Shown piece after piece: positions 11,470-21,775 of a stretch of DNA of 64,000 nt (the stretch's first letter is position 1; every line of letters starts with the position of its first letter). The position numbers and the translations under genes are program-made. The DNA comes from Deinococcus arcticus (GTDB lineage: Bacteria > Deinococcota > Deinococci > Deinococcales > Deinococcaceae). The stretch lies in assembly GCF_003028415.1 (NCBI RefSeq), contig NZ_PYSV01000001.1, positions 62,001-126,000 on the forward strand. The letters are read 5' to 3'. The notes beneath the pieces were generated by a model, which searched no databases, was not told where the DNA came from, and saw only the letters and a program-made list of their open reading frames with translations.

Positions 11470-12891
11470 CTAGCCGTGCTCGGCCGCCAGGGTGGGGGCC
11501 CCGGCCACCTGCACGCGGTTGCGCCCGCCTGCCTTGGCGGCATAGAGCGCTGCGTCGGTCTGGGCCAGCAGCGCGGCAGCGCCCGGCACGGCCCCCACGC
11601 CCCCTGGGTCGGTGGCCACGCCAATGCTGGCGGTCACCTGCACGGTGCGCCCTTCCCAGTCCAGCGACAGCGCGGCGATGTGCTCGCGCAGGCGCTCGGC
11701 CAGGATCTGGGCGCCCTCCAGGCTGGTGTGGGGCAGCAGCACCGCCAGTTCCTCGCCGCCGTAGCGCGCCGCCAGATCGGTGCCGCGCACCTGTTCGCGC
11801 AGCGCCGCGCCCAGCCGGCGCAGCAGCGCGTCGCCCGCCAGGTGGCCATAGGTGTCGTTCACCCGCTTGAAATGGTCCACGTCAATCAGCATCACGCTGG
11901 TGGGGTGGCCATGCCGGGCCCCCAGCCGCAGCGCCTCGTCCAGGCGCCCCGCCCAGGCGCGGCGGTTCATCAGGCCCGTCAGGTCGTCGGTGGTGGCCAG
12001 TTCGAACAGCTGCACGTTCTGAATGGCCACCGCCGCCTGGGCCGCAAACACTTCCAGCAGCGTCAGGTCCGCCTGTGCGGCGGCGGACGCGGCGAGGTCC
12101 ACCAGCACCACGCCCACGTTGCGGTCGCCTACCTGCAGCGGCAGGGTGGTCAGGGGTTCACGGCTGGGGCGGCCACAGTGCGCGGCGTGGGCCACCGCCT
12201 GGCGCTCGGGTTCGCCCAGATCGTGCCACTGCCGCCCCTCAAAGCGCCCGGTCGCCACCCGCACCTCGAACGCCTGCTCACTGGGCACCGCCAGCAGGCT
12301 GCCGGGGTGGGCACTGTCCGCGTGGGCGCCGGGCACCACCGCCACGCAGGCCCCCGAGAAGCCCAGAATGCCCTGCAGCTGCAGCAGAATGCCGCGCAGC
12401 AGTTCGTCCAGCGACTGCAGGCGGTGCAGTTGCGGGGCCGCCTGCAGAATGTGGTTCAGGCCGTCACGCGACGCCAGAATGGCCTGCACGTGGCGGTGGG
12501 CCTTGAGGGCGGCGTCCACCCACACCAGCAGCTTGTCCGGGCCCTCGGATTTGTCGTGGTAGCCCTGAATATCCAGGTCGCGCAGCATCTCGCGCGGCGG
12601 GCGCTCCGAGGCGTAGCCGGTTTGCAGCACCACCTGTAGCCCGTGGCCCCGCACGCGCAGCTCCCGCACCACGTCCTCGCCCGTCATGCCGGCCATGAAG
12701 TAGTCCAGCAGCATCAGGTGCACGTCGTGTTCCCGCACCAGCCGCAGGGCCTCCTCGCCGCCGTCGGCGGTCAGCACGGTGTGCCCACAGCTGCGCAGCA
12801 GCCGCGCCACCGTGCCGCGCAGTTCGGCGTCGTCGTCCACCACCAGAACGGTGTGGCCACTGCTGGCCTGCTGCTGGCTCAGACGGGCCAT
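11470..12891 (-). CDS. receiver-GAF-GGDEF diguanylate cyclase
   Basis: 473 residues. The receiver domain (about 14-130) has acidic residues DDD 19-21, phospho-acceptor Asp63 (LLDYFMAGM) and the conserved Lys in YHDKSEG. A GAF-like domain spans about 150-300. The C-terminal GGDEF domain has an active-site GGEEL, plus an RxxD inhibitory site (RGTD) five residues upstream, so it should make c-di-GMP and be product-inhibited. The adjacent orphan histidine kinase is the likely phosphodonor. I start at the ATG at 12891, just before MARLSQQQ. Confidence 0.92.
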   Translation of the reverse strand: MARLSQQQASSGHTVLVVDDDAELRGTVARLLRSCGHTVLTADGGEEALRLVREHDVHLMLLDYFMAGMTGEDVVRELRVRGHGLQVVLQTGYASERPPREMLRDLDIQGYHDKSEGPDKLLVWVDAALKAHRHVQAILASRDGLNHILQAAPQLHRLQSLDELLRGILLQLQGILGFSGACVAVVPGAHADSAHPGSLLAVPSEQAFEVRVATGRFEGRQWHDLGEPERQAVAHAAHCGRPSREPLTTLPLQVGDRNVGVVLVDLAASAAAQADLTLLEVFAAQAAVAIQNVQLFELATTDDLTGLMNRRAWAGRLDEALRLGARHGHPTSVMLIDVDHFKRVNDTYGHLAGDALLRRLGAALREQVRGTDLAARYGGEELAVLLPHTSLEGAQILAERLREHIAALSLDWEGRTVQVTASIGVATDPGGVGAVPGAAALLAQTDAALYAAKAGGRNRVQVAGAPTLAAEHG

Positions 12892-13009
12892 GGGCGCCCT
12901 CTGCGGGGGAAAGCTGTTCTGATCATGCGCGCACTGTACCTGCAGAGTTCTGGCACGGATCTTGCAACGTGAAAGGGTTTGAAAAGGTGAAGTGTGGTCC
13001 GGGGGGGCT

Positions 13010-13147
13010 GATACGGATTCCGTCTGTAACGCCCACAATCCGGAACAGAACCGGATTGCTCACTCCACGCCCGGAACCCGTATTTCTCCTGCTCGCTCCG
13101 CTCGAACTTGAATCGTTTGCCGAAACGATTCAATCGGAGGCCGTATG
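13010..13147. repeat. family B repeat, copy B1
   Basis: The element is bounded by an imperfect terminal inverted repeat: ATACGGATTCCG at the left and CGGAGGCCGTAT at the right. It contains a perfect hairpin GAATCGTTT-GCCG-AAACGATTC. The block CACGCCCGGAACCCG followed by TTTCTCCTGC is shared with copy B2 (26392-26480). Its right end lies 4 bases from the stop of the next minus-strand gene. Confidence 0.75.
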
Positions 13148-13150
13148 AGG

Positions 13151-13516
13151 TTACCAGGGCGACCGGGGCGCCAGTCCTGGGTGACCGGGCGGCAACAGCG
13201 GCCCCAGCACCTGCGGGGGCTGCCCGGCAGTGCCCACCGCCAGCAGGGCCTGTCCCTGGCCCTGAACAATCTGAAAGGCGGCGCGCTGGCCATTCAGCAG
13301 CGGCCACCAGCCCCAGGCGCACATGATGATGATGTCCTCCAGCTGACTGAGCAGGCATTCGACTTCACCGGGCGGCATGAAGGTGTAGCCCTGCTGAGCG
13401 TCGAGTCGGCCCTGGTGAAAGACCTCGATGACCTCGCTGGTCACGGTGATCGTCACGTCGGGGGGCAGAAGCGGCGTGATGAGCGTCACGAGGTGCTGGG
13501 CAGTTTGCAGGTTCAT
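13151..13516 (-). CDS. hypothetical protein, 121 residues
   Basis: I take the ATG at 13516 (MNLQTAQHL), since the upstream 13 residues look like intergenic sequence. Composition is mixed: an N-terminal segment LVTLITPLLPPDVTITVTSEVIEVFHQG, then a central acidic/hydrophobic stretch LLSQLEDIIIMCAWGWWPLLNG. The last 30 residues are rich in Gly and Pro. No signal peptide or family is recognised. It is divergent from serA, and its 3' end abuts repeat B1. Confidence 0.5.
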   Translation of the reverse strand: MNLQTAQHLVTLITPLLPPDVTITVTSEVIEVFHQGRLDAQQGYTFMPPGEVECLLSQLEDIIIMCAWGWWPLLNGQRAAFQIVQGQGQALLAVGTAGQPPQVLGPLLPPGHPGLAPRSPW

Positions 13517-13635
13517 GGGTACCTGCGATTGTGCCGCAGTGGCCGGGCGCCGCACGGCTGGTCTGCGGCGGCTTCTGTGTGCGGCCCGCCCCGGCTCCCC
13601 CTAGCCAATTGTCTGCCCGCGCGGCCCCGGCCCCG

Positions 13636-13641
13636 TACCCT
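13636..13641 (+). promoter_or_regulatory. -10 box for leaderless serA
   Basis: TACCCT is followed by 7 bases and then the ATG at 13649. The same TACCCTGAACCC-ATG arrangement occurs before the leuA leader peptide at 44924. Confidence 0.6.
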
Positions 13642-13648
13642 GAACCCC

Positions 13649-15277
<1,629 letters not shown>

Positions 15278-15487
15278 GAGGGGTCGAGGGGTCTAGAAGT
15301 CGGGGGGTCGAGAAACGGCCGGGGGCCGGGGGCGGTGCGGACTTGATCGGCTGGGCGCGGCCTCTGGTGTGACGGGCCGCCGGGGCATCGGGTCCAGGCA
15401 GTAAGGCCGGCCCTGGCGCGAACCGTGGAGTTCCAGAGGGCCCCGCACTGAAGTCTCGACCACTCGACTTCTCGACCTCCCCAATGT
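15278..15487. repeat. family F element with GTCGAG-rich imperfect terminal inverted repeats
   Basis: It fills the gap between the convergent serA and CoA-disulfide reductase genes. The left edge reads GTCGAGGGGTCTAGAAGTCG then GGGGTCGAG. The right edge, reverse complemented, reads GTCGAGAAGTCGAGTGG then TCGAG. About 145 bases of GC-rich sequence without an ORF lie between. It resembles a miniature inverted-repeat element. Only one copy is visible here. Confidence 0.55.
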
Positions 15488-15491
15488 CCCC

Positions 15492-16832
15492 TCACAGCGC
15501 CCGCCCCAGCCGGTCGGCCGCCACCAGCAGCACGTCCCACACCCCACTGAAGGGCGGGGCATAGGCCAGATCAGCTTCAAAAAGCTGCTGCACGGTGCCC
15601 CGCGTGTGCAGCAGCGCGGCCACCACATCCACCCGTTTCACGCTCTCGTGGTTCTGGGCCAGCAGCTGCGCGCCCAGCAGGCGGCCGGTGCCCCGCTCGC
15701 CGGTCAGGCGCACATGGATGGGCCGGGCGGCCTCGTGGTAGCCGGCGTAATCGGTGCTTTGCACGTCCACGCTCACGGCCTTGGTGCCCAGGGCTTCGGC
15801 CTCGGTCTGGGTCAGGCCGGTGCGGGCCACGCCCAGGTCGAAGGTCTTGAAGATGCCGGTGCCCACCACGCCGGGAAAGCGTGCTTCGCCGCCCGCCATG
15901 TTCACCCCGGCCACCCGGCCCATACGGTTGGCGGTCAGGCCCAGGGGAATGTGCACCCGGCGCCGGGTGACGCGGTGCAGGGCTTCGGCATTGTCGCCAG
16001 CGGCGTACACGCCCGCCACACTGGTTTCCTGGCGCAGGTTCACTGCCACGGCGCCCGTGCGGCCCAGCCGGGCCCCGGCCGCGCGGGCCAGCTCCACGTT
16101 GGGGCGCACGCCCACCGCCACCACCACCACGTCGGCGCGCACCTGCCCGTGGTCGGTCTGCACGCCACTCACGCGGCCCTGGCCGGTCAGGCCCTGCACC
16201 GTCACGCCGCAGCGCACGTCCACGCCGCCGCGCTCCACCTCGGCGCGCACCTGCTGCTGCAGGGGCCGGTCCAGCATGCGCCCGGCCACCTCTGGCGCCT
16301 GTTCCAGCAGCACCACGCTCAGGCCCCGGCGCCGCAGGGCCTCGGCCAGTTCCAGGCCAATGTAGCCGCCGCCCACGATGCAGGCCCGCCGCGCCCCCTG
16401 CAGGCTGGCGTCCAGCGCCTGCCCGTCTGGAATGTCGCGCAGCACATGTACGCCTTTCAGTGGGGTCCGGGCCCAGTCGGGGCGAACAGGGGAGACCCCG
16501 GTGGCGATCAGGAGGCGGTCGTAGGGCTCGGCCGCGCTGCGCCCGGTCGCGCGGTCCGTGACAGTGACCGTGCGGGCCTTCGCGTCCACCCCCGTCACGT
16601 CGTGGCGCAGGCGCACGCCAATGCCCCGGGCGCGCAGTTGCTTCGGGGTGCGGGCGATCAGGTCGTCAAAGCCTTTGACCTGGCCGCCCAGCACGTAAGG
16701 CAGGCCACACGCGCCGTAACTGACCACCTCGCCGCGCTCAAACACCACCACCTCGGCCCGGGGGTTGTGACGCTGCGCGCGGCTGGCCGCACTCATTCCG
16801 GCGGCCACGCCGCCCACGATCACGATGCGCAT
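15492..16832 (-). CDS. CoA-disulfide reductase / NADH oxidase family flavoprotein
   Basis: 446 residues. There is an N-terminal FAD motif VIVGGVAAGMSAASRAQR and redox Cys42 in SYGACGLPYVLGG. The NAD(P)-binding motif is CIVGGGYIGLELAEAL, with a second FAD motif VYAAGDNAEALH and a C-terminal dimerisation domain. The single active cysteine fits CoA-disulfide reductases, which keep CoA reduced in glutathione-poor bacteria such as Deinococcus. NADH oxidase or peroxidase activity cannot be excluded. A TAGGCT -10 box lies 6 bases before the ATG. Confidence 0.88.
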   Translation of the reverse strand: MRIVIVGGVAAGMSAASRAQRHNPRAEVVVFERGEVVSYGACGLPYVLGGQVKGFDDLIARTPKQLRARGIGVRLRHDVTGVDAKARTVTVTDRATGRSAAEPYDRLLIATGVSPVRPDWARTPLKGVHVLRDIPDGQALDASLQGARRACIVGGGYIGLELAEALRRRGLSVVLLEQAPEVAGRMLDRPLQQQVRAEVERGGVDVRCGVTVQGLTGQGRVSGVQTDHGQVRADVVVVAVGVRPNVELARAAGARLGRTGAVAVNLRQETSVAGVYAAGDNAEALHRVTRRRVHIPLGLTANRMGRVAGVNMAGGEARFPGVVGTGIFKTFDLGVARTGLTQTEAEALGTKAVSVDVQSTDYAGYHEAARPIHVRLTGERGTGRLLGAQLLAQNHESVKRVDVVAALLHTRGTVQQLFEADLAYAPPFSGVWDVLLVAADRLGRAL

Positions 16833-16838
16833 AGAGGC

Positions 16839-16844
16839 AGCCTA
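16839..16844 (-). promoter_or_regulatory. -10 box for leaderless CoA-disulfide reductase gene
   Basis: TAGGCT on the minus strand, 6 bases before the ATG at 16832, with no room for a ribosome binding site. Confidence 0.55.
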
Positions 16845-16949
16845 CCCAGCCGCCCGCCCCCGGGGGCCCGCAGCCCAGGGAATGCTCAAGGCCGGCTCAC
16901 GGGGCCAGAACGGGCAACATCTTCTGTCTCTGGACCGAAGCCGCTCTCT

Positions 16950-17834
16950 TTAGCGCCCGAAGGTCTGTACCCAGTACGTGGCGAAGGTGGTCTGCGGGGT
17001 GCCGTTGCCCATGCCAGCGCCAAAGCTCTGCCACTCCGGCTTCATCAGGACCGTGCAGTGGCCGGGGCTGTCCAGCAGGGCCTGCAGGGCTTCTTCCGGG
17101 GTCAGGACGTTGTAGGCGGCGTTCTCGCCCACCGCCTGACCGGCAAAGCCACTGTCCTGGGCCCGCTGGGGCGGCTCGCTGCCGGTCACCGGGTTCACAT
17201 GGCCGCGAAAGTTCAGCCGGATCATGTCGTCCACCTGGGTCTGGGCGGCGCGGGCCAGGGCGTCGTTCCAGACCAGGGGCGGGGCCGGGGCAAACAGCTG
17301 CTGGCCGCAGCGCTGCCCCTGGCGCCGCGCCTCGTTGGTCAGCACCAGAAAGCGGCCCAGCCAGCCCTGGGGATCGGCCGTTTCGATCAGGGCTGGCTGC
17401 ACGTACACCAGGGCCGCGCGCCCGTCCTGCACCGAGACGCCGTAGCGGGTAAAGCCCACGCGGTGCCCGCACTGGTTGGCCAGCGCGCCGGCCACGGCCT
17501 TGACCTTGCCCAGCTTGGGCAGCAGAAAGGAACTGAAGCGCTTGGCGGGGTAGTGGCTGGCCTGCAGTTCGCCCTTCAGGGGAAAGCCGCGCAGCACCCG
17601 CCCGGCCACCGCGTCCAGCGCCTCATCACGCGCGGCGGCCTGCCCACAGTCGGCAAAGTCCGCTGCCACCAGCCGGGCAAAAACCTCGCTGTCGGCCACC
17701 AGCGCGTCCGGGGCCAAGCGGGCTTCTGGGGTGGGCGCTGCCGCCCCAGTTGTCTGCGCGCCGGCCAGGGCCGCCAGGGTCAGGGCGCCCCACAGGGGCA
17801 GCGTCAGGCAGGCGGCAAGGCGGGGCACCTTCAC
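16950..17834 (-). CDS. exported CAP/SCP-domain protein
   Basis: 294 residues with a signal peptide (MKVPRLAACLTLPLWGALTLAALAGAQ). The C-terminal 150 residues are a CAP (SCP/PR-1) domain: VLTNEARRQGQRC, WNDALARAAQTQVDDMI, FRGHVNP, VGENAAYN, LLDSPGHCTVLMKPEWQSFGAGM. CAP proteins are secreted, and their bacterial roles are mostly unknown. The N-terminal half is unassigned. The start is GTG at 17834. A GGGAGG lies about 14 bases upstream, rather far for a ribosome binding site. Confidence 0.85.
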   Translation of the reverse strand: MKVPRLAACLTLPLWGALTLAALAGAQTTGAAAPTPEARLAPDALVADSEVFARLVAADFADCGQAAARDEALDAVAGRVLRGFPLKGELQASHYPAKRFSSFLLPKLGKVKAVAGALANQCGHRVGFTRYGVSVQDGRAALVYVQPALIETADPQGWLGRFLVLTNEARRQGQRCGQQLFAPAPPLVWNDALARAAQTQVDDMIRLNFRGHVNPVTGSEPPQRAQDSGFAGQAVGENAAYNVLTPEEALQALLDSPGHCTVLMKPEWQSFGAGMGNGTPQTTFATYWVQTFGR

Positions 17835-17917
17835 AGTTCATCAGGTGTCCTCCCACATTTCGCTCACAAAGAGGTGGGTGGATGTGAGGTGCTTCACGCG
17901 CCCCGCTGCCTGCCTGG

Positions 17918-18706
17918 CTACTGCCCTAGGTCGCGCCGCTCCAGCAGGGGCCACGCCAGCAGCAGCAGGGCCGCGCCCACCGCCACCTCGGCCGGCAGGG
18001 CGCGCAGGGAGACCGCCTCGCGCAGCGTCTGGCCGCCCAGGGGCAGGGTCCAGGGGTTCAGGTGGGCCAGATCGCGCAGCGCCGGCACCTGACTGCTGAG
18101 GGTATGGGCCACCAGCAACGCCACCCCCAGGCCCGCCCCGGCGGCGGCGGCGGGCCCAGCGCGCCCGGTGGCGGCGCCCACCGCCAGGGCCAGCGCCCCG
18201 AACACCCAGGCCCCCAGCGTGTGCAGTGCGGCGGTCTGCAGCACCAGTTCGGCGGGCAGCGGCGCCTGGAACACCGCCCCCAGTCCCCAGACCGCCACGA
18301 ACAGCACCGCACCCAGGCCCAGCACCAGGGTCAGCAGCGCCGCGCCTGTGCCCAGCAGCAGGTCGCGCCGCGTGACGGGCTGCGCCAGCGGCAGTTCCAG
18401 CCAGCCGCGTTCCTCGGCGCCGGCCAGCAGCGCCGCGCCCGTCAGGGCGGCGTACACGCTCAGCAGCGCGGGCATCAGGCTCAGCAGGCGTCCGCCCACG
18501 TAGCCGGCGGGCGAGGTGAGGTCCTGGCCCACCAATTGCCGCAGCGCTTCCGGGAGGTTGCGCATCAGTTCGTTCACCGCCGGGTCGTTGCGGATGCTGG
18601 GGTAAAAGGCCAGCACCAGCAGCGTGTAGGCCAGCAGCGACGCGCTCCACACCAGCCAGCCGCGCCGGGCGTCGCGCAGGGCCTGCCGGTAGACCTCAGG
18701 CCACAT
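17918..18706 (-). CDS. ABC-2 type transporter permease
   Basis: 262 residues with six hydrophobic segments in the ABC-2 layout, including LVWSASLLAYTLLVLAFYP, LMPALLSVYAALTGAALLAG and LLTLVLGLGAVLFVAVWGLGAVF. The cytosolic motif ERGWLELPLAQPVTRRDLLLG is typical of these permeases. It overlaps the ATPase gene by 11 bases and forms the membrane part of the same exporter. The substrate is unknown. Regulation by the upstream GbsR-like gene is likely. Confidence 0.88.
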   Translation of the reverse strand: MWPEVYRQALRDARRGWLVWSASLLAYTLLVLAFYPSIRNDPAVNELMRNLPEALRQLVGQDLTSPAGYVGGRLLSLMPALLSVYAALTGAALLAGAEERGWLELPLAQPVTRRDLLLGTGAALLTLVLGLGAVLFVAVWGLGAVFQAPLPAELVLQTAALHTLGAWVFGALALAVGAATGRAGPAAAAGAGLGVALLVAHTLSSQVPALRDLAHLNPWTLPLGGQTLREAVSLRALPAEVAVGAALLLLAWPLLERRDLGQ

Positions 18707-19595
18707 GGCTTTCCCCCCCGGGCGCGCCGTAGTCCAGAAAGAAGGCGTCTTCCAGCGAGAACGGGGTCAGGCTGAAGGAGGCCACCTCCTCGGCCGCCAG
18801 GGCGCGTAGCAGCGTGTCGGCCGGGCCGCGCCAGACGCCGCGCCACTCCAGGTCGTGCCTGCTCACCTCGCTCAGGCCCGGCAGCGTGCCCAGACCATGC
18901 CCCGGGGGCCGGGCAAAGCGCACCGACAGCCGCTGCGGCAGCCCGGCGCGCAGGGTGCTCAGCGTTTCCTGGCGCACCAGGCGTCCGCCGCGCAGAATCG
19001 CCACCTGATCAGCCACATGTTCCACCTCGCTCAGTACATGGCTGGACAGAAACACGGTGCGGCCCTGGGCGCGCGCCTCGCGCAGCAGCGCCAGCACGGT
19101 GGCCTGCGCCAGTGGGTCCAGGCCGTCGGTGGGCTCATCCAGAATCAGCACCTCGGGGTCGCCCAGCAGCGCGGCGCACAGGCCCACCTTCTGGCGGTTG
19201 CCCTTGCTGAGGGTGCCCACCCGGCGCGACACGTCCAGGCCCAGGCGCTCGGCGGTCTGCAGGGCGCCCTGCGGGGAGACGCGGCGCAGCGCGGCGGCGC
19301 GGGTCAGCACCTCCTGGGCGGTGTGGCCGGGGCGCAACTTCACCTCGCCGGGCAGGTAGCCCACCCGGGCGTGGACGGCGGCGCGGGCGTGCCACACGTC
19401 ATGGCCCAGAATCTGCGCCTGCCCGGCCGTGGGGCGCAGAAACCCCAGCAGCGTGCGGATGGTGGTGGTCTTGCCGGCCCCGTTCTGCCCCAGAAAGCCG
19501 AACACCTGCCCCGTGGGCACCGAGAGGCTGGTGGGCTGCAGGCCAGCGCCCCCCGCAAACTGTTTGCTCAGGCCGTCCAGCGTGATCGCGTTCAT
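18696..19595 (-). CDS. ABC transporter ATP-binding protein
   Basis: 299 residues. The Walker A is GQNGAGKTTT, the signature is LSKGNRQKV, Walker B is VLILDEPTDGLDPL and the switch is LSSHVLSEVEHVADQV. The C-terminal 80 residues are the DrrA/CcmA-type extension of drug exporters. The ATG at 19595 overlaps the regulator stop as ATGA, and the gene runs into the permease, so regulator, ATPase and permease form one operon. An efflux role is inferred, since the substrate cannot be seen. Confidence 0.92.
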   Translation of the reverse strand: MNAITLDGLSKQFAGGAGLQPTSLSVPTGQVFGFLGQNGAGKTTTIRTLLGFLRPTAGQAQILGHDVWHARAAVHARVGYLPGEVKLRPGHTAQEVLTRAAALRRVSPQGALQTAERLGLDVSRRVGTLSKGNRQKVGLCAALLGDPEVLILDEPTDGLDPLAQATVLALLREARAQGRTVFLSSHVLSEVEHVADQVAILRGGRLVRQETLSTLRAGLPQRLSVRFARPPGHGLGTLPGLSEVSRHDLEWRGVWRGPADTLLRALAAEEVASFSLTPFSLEDAFFLDYGAPGGESHVA

Positions 19596-20047
19596 TCGGG
19601 CCTCCGGTTCAGGGCGTGCCACTGGGCCAGCACCTGGGGAAACAGGTCCAGCCACAGGCGGTAAAAGGCGCCCATCTCCTGCAGGGGCGCGGGGTCGCCG
19701 CCCCGGGGCAGGGCGCGCAGCCCTTCCTCGGCCAGCTGCACAAAGGTGTTCAGTTTGCGGTTGCCCTGCTCGGTCAGTTCGGCCCAGGCGCCGGGGCGCA
19801 TCCGGAAGCGGTCGGCGCGCTCGCCGGGGCTGGGGGCATGTTCGATCAGGCCCATCATGGTCAGGTGTTTCAGGGCGCTGCCCACGCCCGCGCGGCTGGC
19901 CTGTAGCAGCGCCGCCACCTCGGCCGCCGTGTGCCCGCCCGGCGGCGCGCACAGCAGCGCCCCCAGCACCCGCCCCGACAGGCGCGGCATGCCGATCATT
20001 TCCAGCAGCACCCCCGCCCGTTCCACGAACTGCAAGTGGTTGCTCAT
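19592..20047 (-). CDS. GbsR/MarR family transcriptional regulator
   Basis: 151 residues, a winged-helix repressor of GbsR type (MSNHLQFVERAGVLLEMIGMPRLSGRVLGALLC, TAAEVAALLQASRAGVGSALKHLTMMGLIEHAPSPGERADRFR). I choose the ATG at 20047 over one at 20074. A TACAGT -10 box lies 6 bases before it, with TTCCAC 17 bases further up as -35. The gene precedes the ABC ATPase with ATGA overlap, so it probably autoregulates the exporter operon. Confidence 0.85.
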   Translation of the reverse strand: MSNHLQFVERAGVLLEMIGMPRLSGRVLGALLCAPPGGHTAAEVAALLQASRAGVGSALKHLTMMGLIEHAPSPGERADRFRMRPGAWAELTEQGNRKLNTFVQLAEEGLRALPRGGDPAPLQEMGAFYRLWLDLFPQVLAQWHALNRRPE

Positions 20048-20053
20048 GCCAAC

Positions 20054-20082
20054 ACTGTAAGACTTTTCAGTCATCTGTGGAA
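20054..20082 (-). promoter_or_regulatory. promoter of the GbsR-ABC operon
   Basis: On the minus strand TTCCAC and TACAGT are 17 bases apart, with the ATG 6 bases after the -10. The transcript would be leaderless. Confidence 0.6.
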
Positions 20083-20148
20083 GTTGTTAAAAAGCCGTCA
20101 TAGGTCGGCTCGTGCAGACGGCGGTGAAGCCGACTGGAGGCGCCCCAC

Positions 20149-20154
20149 TACTCT
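20149..20154 (+). promoter_or_regulatory. -10 box for leaderless class V aminotransferase gene
   Basis: TACTCT followed by 6 bases and the GTG start at 20161. Confidence 0.55.
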
Positions 20155-20160
20155 GGACCC

Positions 20161-21324
20161 GTGACCCCTAGCGCTTCCCCGGCTTTTCCCTTTGCGCCCC
20201 TCAACCGCGAGCGCCTGATCGCCCCGGGCCCGGTGGAGGTGGCGCCCGACGTGCTGGCGCAACTGGCCCAGCCCCAGATGCACCACCGCGCCCAGGCCGG
20301 CATTGAGAAACTGATGGAAGCGCGCGCCAAGCTTTCGCGCCTGCTGGGGGCCCCGTACGACGCGGTGATCACCACCAGCAGCGGCACCGGGGCTTTTGAG
20401 GGGGCGCTGGTGAGCACCACGCCCGTGGGCGCGAAGGTGGTGAATGCCCAGGCCGGCAAATTCAGCGAGCGCTGGGGCGAGATGGCCGGGCGACTGGGCT
20501 ACCGCACCGAACTGGTGGCCCGCCCCTGGGGCGAGCTGCTGGACCCCCAGGAGGTCGCGGGCGCGGCCCGGGACGCCCACACCCTGCTGATCACCCACAG
20601 CGAAACCAGCACGGGCGCCCTGCACGACCTGGAAGCCATTGCCCGCGCGGCGCGCGCCGGGAACCCCGACCTCATCATCATTGCCGACTGCATCACCTCC
20701 TACGGGGTGGCCGAGCTGCGCCCCGCCGAGTGGGGCGTGGACGTGATTGTCTCGGGCAGCCAGAAGGGTACCGCCACCCCGCCGGGCCTGGGCTTCGTGC
20801 TCTTCAGCCCGGCCGTTCAGGCCCGCCTGATCCAGAACCCTGGGCGCGGCTTTTACCTGGACCTGACCCGGGAACTGGCCGGGCAGAAGGCCGGCAACAC
20901 CCCGCAGACCCCGGCCATCAACCTGATCTACGCCCTGAGCACCGCGCTGGACCGGCTGCTGGCCGTGCCGCTGGAGGTGCTGTGGGCCGAGCAGCGCCGC
21001 AAGACAGACGCCCTGATCGCGGCGGGCACGGCGCTGGGCGCCCCGGCCTGGGCCGCGCGCACCAGCCCGGCGGTGGCGGTCCTGACCCCACCCCAGGGCC
21101 TGACCGGGCGGCAGGTGGCCGGGCAGCTGGCGGCCCTGGGGCAGCGCGCCCTGCCCGGTCAGGCCCCGCATGAGGACACGGTGTTCCGGATCAGCACCAT
21201 GGGCTATGCCGACCGCTACGACGCCCTGGGCATTGCCGGCATCCTGGAAGACTGTTTTGAGGCCCTGGGTGTGGAGTTTCAGCGGGGCGCGGCCGTGCAG
21301 GCGGCCTGGGCGGCACTGCGGTAA
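20161..21324 (+). CDS. class V aminotransferase (serine/alanine-glyoxylate type)
   Basis: 387 residues. Family motifs: [70 protein letters not shown] and the PLP lysine in [13 protein letters not shown] (Lys202). Such enzymes use serine, alanine or aspartate as amino donor. Since serA is nearby and no serC is visible, a phosphoserine aminotransferase-like role is possible but unproven. The start is GTG, 6 bases after a TACTCT -10 box. Confidence 0.88.
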   Translation: MTPSASPAFPFAPLNRERLIAPGPVEVAPDVLAQLAQPQMHHRAQAGIEKLMEARAKLSRLLGAPYDAVITTSSGTGAFEGALVSTTPVGAKVVNAQAGKFSERWGEMAGRLGYRTELVARPWGELLDPQEVAGAARDAHTLLITHSETSTGALHDLEAIARAARAGNPDLIIIADCITSYGVAELRPAEWGVDVIVSGSQKGTATPPGLGFVLFSPAVQARLIQNPGRGFYLDLTRELAGQKAGNTPQTPAINLIYALSTALDRLLAVPLEVLWAEQRRKTDALIAAGTALGAPAWAARTSPAVAVLTPPQGLTGRQVAGQLAALGQRALPGQAPHEDTVFRISTMGYADRYDALGIAGILEDCFEALGVEFQRGAAVQAAWAALR

Positions 21325-21381
21325 AAAGCGCGGCCAGGAGCCGGGACAGGCGGCGCTGGAACTAGGCCAGCGCCGCTGCTT

Positions 21382-21510
21382 TTAAGTCACTCGCTGTTGA
21401 TCTTGAGATCAACCGAGCGAAGCGAGTCTCGAAAAAAGGACGTTGCCCCTCACGTTGCGACTGTTCAGGAGAGCACCGAAAAGTCTCCACTCCCGGTGCA
21501 ACGTCCTTAG
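21382..21510. repeat. family D structured repeat, copy D2
   Basis: This 129-bp copy is bounded by TTAAGTC and CCTTAG. It contains hairpin GTTGATCT-TG-AGATCAAC and the pair CTCGCT / AGCGAG. It also has an outer imperfect repeat AAGGACGTTGC / GCAACGTCCTT. It is the same length as D4 (61988-62116) in opposite orientation. It starts 57 bases after the aminotransferase stop. Confidence 0.85.
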
Positions 21511-21705
21511 CTGTCTGGAGGCACAGTCTCCTCCGCTGCTCCGGACGGCTCTCCATGGCCGGAGCCTCCGGGAAAGAGGGGAGATGTTTCTCTCCATCCC
21601 GGCAATCCGCTGCTTTTTCTGCTCTGCTCCGCAGCGCTGCAAGTCCCTCCGGGCGGACACACTGCACAACGTCTTGCGGAATGTGTCCGGAGCCGTATGA
21701 GCCAA
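21511..21705. repeat. degenerate family A/B-like element next to D2
   Basis: The right edge CGGAGCCGTATGAG resembles the terminal repeat of families A and B. The interior, read on the minus strand, shares GCGGATTGCCGGGATGG and TCTTTCCCGGA-like blocks with family A. No credible ORF is present. Together with D2 it fills most of the 450-base gap between the aminotransferase and marR. Confidence 0.4.
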
Positions 21706-21775
21706 TTGCCTTATGTCCGAAATGGTCTGACGTGTTTTATTGTCCTGACCATGAGAATGTTGCAGACTTGGAAGT

